A stretch of 64,000 bases of DNA from NCBI RefSeq assembly GCF_037335815.1, contig NZ_CP147841.1, positions 3,534,001 through 3,598,000 of the forward strand, written 5' to 3'. This document shows positions 33,453 through 40,695 of this stretch, one piece after another. A program made the position numbers and the translations under genes. The number at the start of each line of letters is the position of its first letter. The stretch's first letter is position 1. The notes under the pieces were generated by a model that ran no database searches, was not told the DNA's origin, and was given only the letters and a program-made list of their open reading frames with translations. This DNA is from Salinirubellus litoreus (GTDB lineage: Archaea > Halobacteriota > Halobacteria > Halobacteriales > Haloarculaceae).

Positions 33453-33518
33453 CCGGCGAAGACGGAAGGACCACCCGGCGAAGACGGGATGTTTGCCCGG
33501 CGAAGACTTATTCTCGCG
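33453..33518. repeat. Three direct repeats on a 22-bp period
   Basis: CCGGCGAAGAC occurs at 33453, 33475 and 33497, exactly 22 bases apart (two helical turns), so the same face is repeated. The third copy runs into the AT element CTTATTCTC, ~65 bases before the ATG at 33575. This layout fits a row of activator or repressor sites controlling the hydrolase gene. Confidence 0.7.
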
Positions 33519-33574
33519 CGTGCGCCGATGCGAGCCATGGAGGCCCGCGAACCGGCCCGGGGAGGCGGCAGCGG

Positions 33575-34294
33575 ATGAGCACGTTCGTCCTCGTCCACGG
33601 GGCGTACCACGGCGCGTGGTGCTGGTACAGGGTACGGCCGGAACTGGAGTCCCGCGGCCACGAGGTCGTGACGTTCGACCTGCCGGCCCACGGCGTCGAC
33701 GAGACCCCCTACGACGAGGCGACCCTGGAGGGGTACGTCGATCGGGTCTGCGAGGCGGTCGGCGAGGCCGACGACTCGCCCGTGCTGGTCGGCCACAGCA
33801 TGGCGGGGATGCTGATCACGGCGGCCGCGGAGCGCGTCACCTCGGAGATCGAGACGCTGGTCTACCTCACCGCCTACCTGCCGGGCGACGGGGAGTCGAT
33901 GCTCGACCAGCGCAGCGAGGCATCGCTGGTCACCCAGCACTTCGAAACCGACGAGGACCGCGGCGTGGGGTGGGTCCCCGAAGCGTGGCTCGACGAGGCG
34001 TTCTACGCCGACTGTGGCCCCGAGGATCGCGCGCTCGCCCACTCGCTCGTCCGCCCGGAGCCCATCGATCCCATCTCGACGCCCGTGACGGCCACGGCCG
34101 AGCGGTTCGGGAGCGTCCGCCGGGTCTACGTCGGCTGCACGGAGGACCGCGCGATAACCCGCGAACAGCAGGAGACGATGCTCGACGAGCACGGGGCAGA
34201 CCGCGCGCTCACCCTGGAGGCCTCGCACTCGCCGTTCCTCTCGATGCCCGGGGCGACGGTCGACGCGCTGGAGGCGGCCGCCGAGCGGGAGTGA
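33575..34294 (+). CDS. Alpha/beta-fold hydrolase (MES/hydroxynitrile lyase-like)
   Basis: A 239-residue alpha/beta hydrolase. The oxyanion strand is FVLVHGAYHGAWCWYRV, the nucleophile elbow GHSMAG (Ser near residue 77), and the late His in LEASHSPFLSMPGATVD. The short length and these signatures match the plant-type methylesterase/hydroxynitrile-lyase group and EstC-like bacterial esterases. It likely hydrolyses a small ester. Control probably acts through three 22-bp-spaced repeats upstream. Confidence 0.87.
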   Translation: MSTFVLVHGAYHGAWCWYRVRPELESRGHEVVTFDLPAHGVDETPYDEATLEGYVDRVCEAVGEADDSPVLVGHSMAGMLITAAAERVTSEIETLVYLTAYLPGDGESMLDQRSEASLVTQHFETDEDRGVGWVPEAWLDEAFYADCGPEDRALAHSLVRPEPIDPISTPVTATAERFGSVRRVYVGCTEDRAITREQQETMLDEHGADRALTLEASHSPFLSMPGATVDALEAAAERE

Positions 34295-34350
34295 GCGAGT
34301 AGGACGACGGGATCGGGGACCGGAAGAGCCGGACGTCCCCGTCCGGAACC

Positions 34351-35565
34351 TCAGTACGTCGGGATGTTCTCGAGTTCGTCGGGGTTCAGATTCGCCTCGT
34401 CGAACGCGTCGCGGGCGATGACGCGCTTGTGGACCTCGTCGGCCCCGTCGACGATGCGGAACGCGCGGACGGACTTGTAGAAGTCCGACAGCGGCAGGTG
34501 CTCGGAGATGCCCGCCCCGCCGGTACACTGGATGGCGAGGTCGATGGCCTCCTGGGTGGTGTTCGCGGCGAACACCTTGCACATCGAGACGGGGATGCGC
34601 GCCTCCTCGCCCTCGGTGATCTCGCGGGCGGCGTGGCGGACCATCGTCCGGGTGGCGTGCAGCCGGGTCTCCATGTCCGCGATGGCGTAGCGCTGGGACT
34701 GCTTGTCCGAGAGCTTCGTGCCGAACGCCTCGCGGTCGTCCATGTACGTCTTGGCGATGTTCAGCGCGCGGGTGGCCATTCCGGTGTAGCGCATACAGTG
34801 GGTGAGCCGGGCGGGGCCGAGCCGCTGCTGGGCGTGGGTGAACCCCTCGTCGAGTTCACCCAGGAGGTTCTCCTCGGGGATCCGCACGTCGTCGTAGCGG
34901 ATCTCGGCGTGGCTGGAGTGGACGAGCGAGGGGCCGAGGTGTGGCGTCGGCTCGACGATCTCCACGCCCTCCGTGTCCGCCGGGACGAGGAAGAGCGACG
35001 TGCCCGTGTAGGGGTGGGCGTCCATGTCCGTGCGGGCCATCACGATGAGGAAGTCCGCCTCGTCGCCCTGCGTGGTCCACCACTTGTGGCCGTCGATGAC
35101 CCACTCGTCGCCGTCCTTCTCCGCCCGCGTCTTCATCATCTTCGGGTCCGATCCCGCGCCGTCGCGGGGTTCGGTCATCGAGAAGCCCGAACTGACGTCG
35201 CCGGCGACCAGCGGATCGAGGTACTCCGACTTCTGCTCCTCGGTCCCGACGAGTTCGATGGTGTGCATGTTCCCCTCGTCGGGCGCGTCGACGCGCATCG
35301 CGGTCGCGCCGAGCAGCGACCGCCCGGCCTCCTCGAACAGCGGGAGGACGTCCGCGAACTCGTGGCCCATCCCCCCGTGTGCCTCGCCGATCTGCGGGCA
35401 GTAGAGGTCGCGTTCGCGGGCCTGCTCGCGGAGGTCGTCGATGGTCGAACGGGGGACCCGCTCCGCGCCGAGATACTCCCGCTCGGTGGGGATGACCACC
35501 TCGTCCATGAACTCGCGGGCGCGCGAGGCCAGTTCCCGTGCCGTCTCGGAGTCGTGGTACTCCAT
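34351..35565 (-). CDS. Acyl-CoA dehydrogenase (ACAD10/11-like)
   Basis: A 404-residue acyl-CoA dehydrogenase starting at MEYHDSETAREL (35565). Flavin-site motifs are GFSMTEPRDGAGSDP and WVIDGHKWWTTQGDEADFLI; C-terminal QCTGGAGISEHLPLSDFY and RAFRIVDGADEVHK follow. At the usual catalytic Glu (YEGT) it has VDGADE, the form found in ACAD10/11 and bacterial LvaC-type proteins. It is divergent from an APH-fold kinase gene 125 bp away, the second half of the ACAD10/11 fusion. Together they may handle 4-hydroxyacyl-CoA by phosphorylation and elimination. Confidence 0.9.
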   Translation of the reverse strand: MEYHDSETARELASRAREFMDEVVIPTEREYLGAERVPRSTIDDLREQARERDLYCPQIGEAHGGMGHEFADVLPLFEEAGRSLLGATAMRVDAPDEGNMHTIELVGTEEQKSEYLDPLVAGDVSSGFSMTEPRDGAGSDPKMMKTRAEKDGDEWVIDGHKWWTTQGDEADFLIVMARTDMDAHPYTGTSLFLVPADTEGVEIVEPTPHLGPSLVHSSHAEIRYDDVRIPEENLLGELDEGFTHAQQRLGPARLTHCMRYTGMATRALNIAKTYMDDREAFGTKLSDKQSQRYAIADMETRLHATRTMVRHAAREITEGEEARIPVSMCKVFAANTTQEAIDLAIQCTGGAGISEHLPLSDFYKSVRAFRIVDGADEVHKRVIARDAFDEANLNPDELENIPTY

Positions 35566-35679
35566 GTCCTGCGTGTCTCCGTACAGCAATGTAAAATAAC
35601 CGCCGGCGAAGGTCACGGGGAGCCGACAGGAACCCCCAACTATTCGTGGTGGCGCGGGGAATCCCACCTTACAATGTTA

Positions 35680-35685
35680 GGAGGC
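35680..35685 (+). promoter_or_regulatory. Shine-Dalgarno-like site of the phosphotransferase gene
   Basis: AGGAGG is 5 bases before the ATG at 35691, an unusual case in a region where most starts look leaderless. It fixes the start. AT-rich ACAATGTTA precedes it. Confidence 0.55.
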
Positions 35686-35690
35686 TCGCC

Positions 35691-36773
35691 ATGACCGAAC
35701 GGAGCGAGGAGTACTTCCGGCGGATCGTCGACGTCGACGCGCTCGAGGAGTACCTGGAGGACGAGCTCGACCCCGTCGAGGAGTACGACGTCCGTCGCCA
35801 CCAGGAGGGCCACTCGAACGAGACGCTGTTCGTCACCTGGGGCGACCTCGAACTCGTCGTGAGGAGACCGCCGCCGGGCGAGACGGCCGAGACGGCACAC
35901 GACGTGCTCCGCGAGTTCCGCGTGATCGACGCGCTCCAGGACACCGAGGTACGGGTTCCCCGGACCGTGCTCGCCAGCGACGACCACGACGTGATGGGCA
36001 GTGACTTCTACGTCATGGAGCGCGAGGAGGGCGACGTCCTCCGGGAGGCCGAACCCGAGCGGTTCCGGAACCCCGACGCCCGACGGGCCATCGGCGAGGA
36101 GCTCGTCGACGGGCTCACCGAGATACACCAGGTGGACTACGAGGCCGTCGGGCTGGAGGAGGGCGACTTCGGCTACCCGCCGGGGTTCACCGAACGGCAG
36201 GTCAGACGCTGGTCAGAACAGCTGGAGTGGGCCTTCGAGGTCACCGAGGCGGAGCGCGAGGTACCGGTGCTCCACGAGGTCCGCGAGTGGCTCGAATCGA
36301 ACACTCCCGAGGATCCCCCCTCGACGCTGGTCCACGGCGACTACAAGCTCGACAACGTGATGTTCGGGCCCGGCGACGAGCCCGAGATCGTCGCGATCTT
36401 CGACTGGGAGATGTCGACCCTGGGCGATCCATTCACCGACCTCGGGTGGATGCTGTCGTACTGGTGGGACGCGAAGGACCCCGACCCGCCCGAGGGGAGC
36501 CGCACGCTGAACGCGACGTTCATGGCGGGCGAGGACTACCTCACCCGGCGCGAACTCGTCGACCGCTACGAGGCGGAGACGGGATTCGAGTTCGAGAACG
36601 AGCGGTTCTACCGGGCGCTCGCGGTGTACAAGCTCGCCGGGCTCGGCGAGATGTTCTTCCGCCGGCACCTGGAGGGCAACGCCGACGACCCGATGTACCC
36701 CAAGATGGAGCAGGGCGTCCCGTCGATGGCCGACCGCGCGAAGCGGATCATCGAGGGCGAGGAGCCGCTGTAG
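35691..36773 (+). CDS. APH-fold phosphotransferase (ACAD10/11 kinase-like)
   Basis: A 360-residue APH/choline-kinase fold protein. It has RRHQEGHSNETLFVTWGD at the nucleotide lobe, ELVVRRPPPGE (ATP Lys/Arg), MEREEGDVLRE, the catalytic loop STLVHGDYKLDNVMFG and the metal site IFDWEMSTLGDPFTDLGWML. These are the hallmarks of the kinase domain of ACAD10/11 and of LvaA. The neighbouring divergent acyl-CoA dehydrogenase supports joint action on hydroxyacyl-CoA. The AGGAGG site before the ATG supports the start. Confidence 0.88.
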   Translation: MTERSEEYFRRIVDVDALEEYLEDELDPVEEYDVRRHQEGHSNETLFVTWGDLELVVRRPPPGETAETAHDVLREFRVIDALQDTEVRVPRTVLASDDHDVMGSDFYVMEREEGDVLREAEPERFRNPDARRAIGEELVDGLTEIHQVDYEAVGLEEGDFGYPPGFTERQVRRWSEQLEWAFEVTEAEREVPVLHEVREWLESNTPEDPPSTLVHGDYKLDNVMFGPGDEPEIVAIFDWEMSTLGDPFTDLGWMLSYWWDAKDPDPPEGSRTLNATFMAGEDYLTRRELVDRYEAETGFEFENERFYRALAVYKLAGLGEMFFRRHLEGNADDPMYPKMEQGVPSMADRAKRIIEGEEPL

Positions 36774-36851
36774 CGGACAGGGACCACCGACACCGGCCGC
36801 TGTGCGTCGCTTCTCGCCCGGGAACCAGCGTACGCCGAGCCCGTGTACGCC

Positions 36852-36870
36852 GAACCGGTCGATCCGGTTC
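36852..36870. promoter_or_regulatory. Inverted repeat upstream of the alcohol dehydrogenase
   Basis: GAACCGG, TCGAT, CCGGTTC: 7-bp perfect arms, 50 bases before the TATA element. It follows a 15-bp direct repeat (TACGCCGA at 36831 and 36846). It could be a terminator of the phosphotransferase gene or an operator of the next gene. Confidence 0.4.
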
Positions 36871-36920
36871 CGGAAGCACAAACCCTCGACTGCGATATAG
36901 AATCGGCGGTCGGGTCCCCG

Positions 36921-36929
36921 AAGCTATAA
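36921..36929 (+). promoter_or_regulatory. TATA element of the alcohol dehydrogenase gene
   Basis: AGCTATAAC lies about 28 bases before the ATG at 36954, the spacing of a leaderless haloarchaeal mRNA. Confidence 0.6.
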
Positions 36930-36953
36930 CGCCCGTCGCCACGCCGTCCCCGT

Positions 36954-37964
36954 ATGCGCGCAGCCGCGTTCACGGAACTCGTCGGGCCGGACGGCGTCGA
37001 GGTAATCGAGCGGGACGACCCCTCTGCCGGGGAGGGGGAGGCCGTCGTCGACGTGCGGGCCTGCTCGATCAACCACCACGACCTCTGGATACTCGAGGGC
37101 GACTCCGCGATGGTCGGAGAGGACGTCCTCCCGTTCGTCTCCGGGCTCGACGTCGCGGGCGTGGTGAGCGAGGCGGGGTCCGGAACCGACGTCGAGGAGG
37201 GCGACCGGGTCGTCCTCTGTCCGAACGAGACCTGCGGGACCTGCCGGTACTGCCGGGAGGGACCCGAGAACCTCTGTGAGCAGTTCTCGCTCTACCACGG
37301 CGGGCTGGCCGAGCGGGCGACCGTCGAGGCCTCGCGGCTGGTCCCGCTCCCCGAGTCGGTGTCGTTCGCCGAGGCCTCGGCGCTCCCGACGGCCTACCTG
37401 ACGGCGTGGCACATGATGCGGAAGGCCGACGTCGGTGCCGGCGACCTGGTGTTCGTCCCCGGCGCGACGGGGGGCGTGGGCGTCGCCTGCGTCCAGCTCG
37501 TCGACCTCGTCGGGGCGGAGTCGATCGGCACGTCGACTTCCGCCGAGAAGCTCGACCGGCTCGCGGGGCTGGGGTGCGATCACCGGATCGAGACGGCCGA
37601 TCCCGAGGCGATGGTCGAGGCGGTCGGCGAGATCGGCGAGGCGGACGCGACGCTGAACCACCTCGCCGGCGAGTACGTCGAGGTGGGGCTGAAGGCCATG
37701 CGACGCGGCGGGACGCAGGTCGTCTGCGGGCGGACGGCGGGGAGAGAGTCGGAGTTCGGTGTCGCACCGTTCTTCCTCGGCCACCAGGAGATCCTCGGGA
37801 GCACGATGGGTACCCAGCCGGAACTCGAGACGCTGGTGTCGCTGGTCGCCGACGGGGACCTCGACCCGGTGGTCGGCGGGACCTACCCGCTCGACGCGAC
37901 CGACGAGGCGTTCCGGACGATGGCGGACCGATCGGTGTTCGGGAAGCTGGTGGTCGAACCGTGA
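36954..37964 (+). CDS. Zinc-type alcohol dehydrogenase family protein
   Basis: A 336-residue MDR-family dehydrogenase. The structural zinc lobe is CPNETCGTCRYCREGPENLC (four Cys). The catalytic domain has ACSINHHDLW and GLDVAGVVSEAG, and the NAD(P) fold GATGGVGVACVQL. The first catalytic zinc Cys is Ser (CSINHHD), as in several zinc-poor MDR members, so quinone-reductase-like chemistry is possible. Ends with DEAFRTMADRSVFGKLVV. The TATA box at 36921 makes the mRNA leaderless. Confidence 0.88.
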   Translation: MRAAAFTELVGPDGVEVIERDDPSAGEGEAVVDVRACSINHHDLWILEGDSAMVGEDVLPFVSGLDVAGVVSEAGSGTDVEEGDRVVLCPNETCGTCRYCREGPENLCEQFSLYHGGLAERATVEASRLVPLPESVSFAEASALPTAYLTAWHMMRKADVGAGDLVFVPGATGGVGVACVQLVDLVGAESIGTSTSAEKLDRLAGLGCDHRIETADPEAMVEAVGEIGEADATLNHLAGEYVEVGLKAMRRGGTQVVCGRTAGRESEFGVAPFFLGHQEILGSTMGTQPELETLVSLVADGDLDPVVGGTYPLDATDEAFRTMADRSVFGKLVVEP

Positions 37965-38005
37965 CGAGAGGACGGGCTTAAATCACGGGCCGACGTGGGG
38001 GTGCT

Positions 38006-39658
38006 ATGGCAGTCGCGGTCCCGCCGTGGGTGTGGCAGGCGGGCCTCCTCGTCTCGGCGCTGGTCGGCCTGGTCGTCCTCGTCAGCCTCGCCCGGCCGAA
38101 CGGGCGGTGGGGGCGAGCCCTCCGTCGACGGTTCGTCCTCGGGGTCCCGTGGGGGACCCTCCTGGTCGTGGGCTTCGTCCTCTCGGTCTACCTCCTCCTC
38201 CAGGGCGGGTGGGAGCACTGGTACCGGCCGGTCGTCATCCCGTTCCGGGCGTGGTCGTATCTCTACCCGCTTGGCATACTCACGGCGGGCTTCTCACACA
38301 CCGGACAGAGCCACCTCGTGGGGAACCTCCTCGCCACCCTCGCGTTCGGCACGCTGGCGGAGTACGCCTGGGGACACTTTCCGACCGAGCGGGGCTCGGC
38401 GACGTTCGCCTCGCTCCGGACGAACCCGTTCGCCCGCGTGGGCGCTTTCGTGCTCGCCTCGCTCGCCGTCGGGGTGTTCACCTCGGCGTTCTCGCTGGGG
38501 CCGGTCATCGGCTTCTCGGGGGTGGTGTTCGCCTACGCCGGGTTCGCGCTGGTCCGCTACCCGCTCGGGACGCTCGTGGCGCTGCTCGCGAGCGGGTTCG
38601 TCAGCCTCCTCTACCGGGCGCTACAGAGCCCGACACTGGTCAGGAGGGCACAGCCGAGCTTCTCCTCGCCCTGGTGGGCGGACGTCGCCATCCAGGGCCA
38701 CGCCGTCGGGCTGTTCGTCGGCGTGCTCCTGGCGGCGCTGCTGGTCCGTCGTCGGGGGATCAGACCGGACCCCGCCCACCTGTTCGTCGCGGCGCTGCTG
38801 TTCGCGATCGACCAGGGCCTGTGGGCGGTGTACACCTTCCTCGGTGGGAGTCGGTACGAACTGTTCCGGGCCGGGGGGCTGGCACTCGTGATGCTACTCG
38901 CGGGACTGGTCGCGGCCGCACCGACCGCCTCCACCCGGACGCTCCTCGCCCGTATCGACCTCCGGAGCCACGAGGCGGCCCTGGGGCTGACGCTGGCCGT
39001 GCTGGTCGCGCTCTCGGTCGCCGCGGTGCCGTACAACACGCTCGCGCCGAGAGCCGGGGACGAGGCCATCGAAGGGAACCCCGGTGTCGAGGTGCGCGAC
39101 TACGACGTCTACTACGCCGAGGGGGTGACCAACCAGCTCGTCTCCGTCATCGACATCCCGGGCATCAACACCTCGGTGCGGGCCAGCGGTGCCATCGTGG
39201 TGAGCGAGGACCGGGGCATCTGGTGGACGGCGGTCAGCCGCTCGCAGCTCGCGTTCGCGGGCGAGCGGCGGATCCGCCTCGGCGGGGTCGGCTGGCGAGA
39301 GTCCGTCGTCGTCAACCGGACCGGCTGGTCGGTCGCGGGTGCGGGTGCGACGTACAAGATCCGTCTCCACCGGGTCGGCGAACCCCCGGAGCTGGCGTGG
39401 ACGGCGGACCCGGCCACCGCCGAGCCGATCGTCGCCGGGCGGAACGTCACCGTCTACCCCGTCAGGGACGGCTTCGGCCTCCTCGTGAGCCGGGGGAACG
39501 TCACCCTGGGTCGCGCGCCGATACCGGCGGCCAACGGGACGGTCGAGACGGGCGGGTTGACGTTCACCAACCGGGAGGGGAAGCTGTTCGCCGCGGCGAA
39601 CGGGACGCGAGTGAGGGTCGCACAGCGCGAGACCTACGGGCCGGAGGCCCAGGAGTAG
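38006..39658 (+). CDS. Rhomboid-family intramembrane protease with extracellular tail
   Basis: A 550-residue protein. Residues ~10-330 hold eight or more hydrophobic segments with the rhomboid serine in VIGFSGVVFAYAG (GxSG) and the catalytic His in IQGHAVGLFVG; HTGQSHLVGNLLATLAFG is the family's HxxxN-like helix. After a last helix (ALGLTLAVLVALSVAAVPYN) comes a ~200-residue extracytoplasmic tail with several Asn-x-Thr sites (NTS, NRT, NVT, NGT). Rhomboids cut substrate helices within the membrane. The large tail is unusual and may bind substrates. Transcribed after the dehydrogenase with a 41-bp gap. Confidence 0.87.
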   Translation: MAVAVPPWVWQAGLLVSALVGLVVLVSLARPNGRWGRALRRRFVLGVPWGTLLVVGFVLSVYLLLQGGWEHWYRPVVIPFRAWSYLYPLGILTAGFSHTGQSHLVGNLLATLAFGTLAEYAWGHFPTERGSATFASLRTNPFARVGAFVLASLAVGVFTSAFSLGPVIGFSGVVFAYAGFALVRYPLGTLVALLASGFVSLLYRALQSPTLVRRAQPSFSSPWWADVAIQGHAVGLFVGVLLAALLVRRRGIRPDPAHLFVAALLFAIDQGLWAVYTFLGGSRYELFRAGGLALVMLLAGLVAAAPTASTRTLLARIDLRSHEAALGLTLAVLVALSVAAVPYNTLAPRAGDEAIEGNPGVEVRDYDVYYAEGVTNQLVSVIDIPGINTSVRASGAIVVSEDRGIWWTAVSRSQLAFAGERRIRLGGVGWRESVVVNRTGWSVAGAGATYKIRLHRVGEPPELAWTADPATAEPIVAGRNVTVYPVRDGFGLLVSRGNVTLGRAPIPAANGTVETGGLTFTNREGKLFAAANGTRVRVAQRETYGPEAQE

Positions 39659-39716
39659 CTCCCGTCTTACGCGACGGGGATCGGGAGGATGGACGCACGG
39701 ATTCGGGCACCGAGGG

Positions 39717-39998
39717 TCACTGCCACGTGATGTACGTGAGAACCCCGATGGCGACGGTCTCGAGGACCTGGAGGAGCATCATGACCTGGACGGCCAGCGA
39801 CGGCATCGCCGGGGCGTTGAAGTAGAAGTAGAGCGCGACGGCGTTCTCGGCCAGCAGGAGGACTGCGAAGACGATCGATCCGAGGGTGAGGGGGGCGCGG
39901 ATCTCGCGGTACGTCCCCACCCATATCCTGAGCAGGAGGAGTAGCATGAGGACGTTGAGTGCGGCCGCGATCCTGGCCGCGTCTAACGCGAGGCTCAT
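39717..39998 (-). CDS. Small three-helix membrane protein (HTH partner, second copy)
   Basis: A 93-residue hydrophobic protein with three TM segments (NVLMLLLLLRIWVGTYREI, LGSIVFAVLLLAENAVALYF, MMLLQVLETVAIGVLTYITW). Size, topology and its place downstream of a winged-helix gene match the 9028-9303 protein, though the sequences are far apart. A 63-bp gap separates it from the HTH gene; a short frame opening with MNHDRHDSRAPP covers that gap. Confidence 0.72.
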   Translation of the reverse strand: MSLALDAARIAAALNVLMLLLLLRIWVGTYREIRAPLTLGSIVFAVLLLAENAVALYFYFNAPAMPSLAVQVMMLLQVLETVAIGVLTYITWQ

Positions 39999-40061
39999 GG
40001 CGTCGAACCTCCGAACTCGGGGCGTGGCGGTGCTCGGCTGTCGTGTCGATCGTGATTCATA

Positions 40062-40340
40062 TCAGTCCTCCACCTGTGAGATGATCTCCTCGACGGTGTC
40101 CCAGTGGGACCGGGACCGCTCGCTCGGCAGGTACACCGTTCCGTAGTCCGCGTCACCGCTCGTGACGATGCCGTTCCGTTCGAGCACGTCGAGGTGGTGA
40201 CGGACCGTGTTGTACGCCAGATCGAGGTCCTCGGCCAGCTGGTTGGCGTTCCGCGGCCGTGCGTCGAGCGCCCGGATGATGCGGGCACGGTTAGGTCCTC
40301 CTCGGGTTCCGGCGAGGGCCTGCCAGAGGACCGTCTCCAT
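40062..40340 (-). CDS. Winged-helix (ArsR-like) transcriptional regulator
   Basis: A 92-residue regulator starting at METVLWQALAG (40340). The HTH core is RPRNANQLAEDLDLAYNTVR followed by HHLDVLERNGIVTSGDADYG, the wing. It has the compact form of haloarchaeal ArsR-like proteins. A GAATATTC palindrome in the promoter (40349-40356) overlaps the likely start of transcription. It heads the two-gene unit with the membrane protein at 39717. Confidence 0.82.
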   Translation of the reverse strand: METVLWQALAGTRGGPNRARIIRALDARPRNANQLAEDLDLAYNTVRHHLDVLERNGIVTSGDADYGTVYLPSERSRSHWDTVEEIISQVED

Positions 40341-40695
40341 GATACCCCGAATATTCAGCCACGGGAGAAGAATCCACCGAGACGGATTCGGGTCGCCACG
40401 GGTTCCCCTCTCGGCCGTTCGACCGGTCGGTCCCCCCCGAGCACGACCGCGGGGGCGGACCGATCTCTCCACCGGCCCCACCTCGCCGGGGCGGCCCTCG
40501 GCGGGGAGCGCGAACGTCTCCCTGGATCCGTTACTCACGTGAACACGTCGGCAGATGACGGTAAAAACGGTTTCGACCGCTCGCCAGAAAACGGGGTTCT
40601 AGAGGCTTCTACCACGCATCTTCGGGACTCTAACGGGAGATTCTAGCCTCAGTTCCCAAAGTCGTTATTCGGTGAACGGACCCAGAGGAGACCGG
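40341..40695. other. 355-bp gap between two divergent promoters
   Basis: It holds GAATATTC (40349-40356) for the HTH gene and an AT-richer end before the lipoprotein gene with CGTTATTC at 40664 and an AGAGGAG site at 40683-40689. GTTCTAGAGGC and GATTCTAGCCTC around 40595-40650 form a loose inverted repeat. No coding signal. Confidence 0.4.

Noticed and set aside
33453..33518. Three spaced repeats as a CRISPR array
   Set aside because: Repeat core is only 11 bp with 11-bp intervals, and no cas genes are present.
36829..36860. 15-bp tandem repeat like that at 4656
   Set aside because: Only two units match (TACGCCGA at 36831 and 36846), the sequence is unrelated, and the inverted repeat next to it explains more.
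37759..39825. Long plus-strand frame overlapping the end of the alcohol dehydrogenase and the rhomboid gene
   Set aside because: It is Arg/Pro/Gly-rich shadow text; the rhomboid frame carries GxSG and His motifs and hydrophobic helices.
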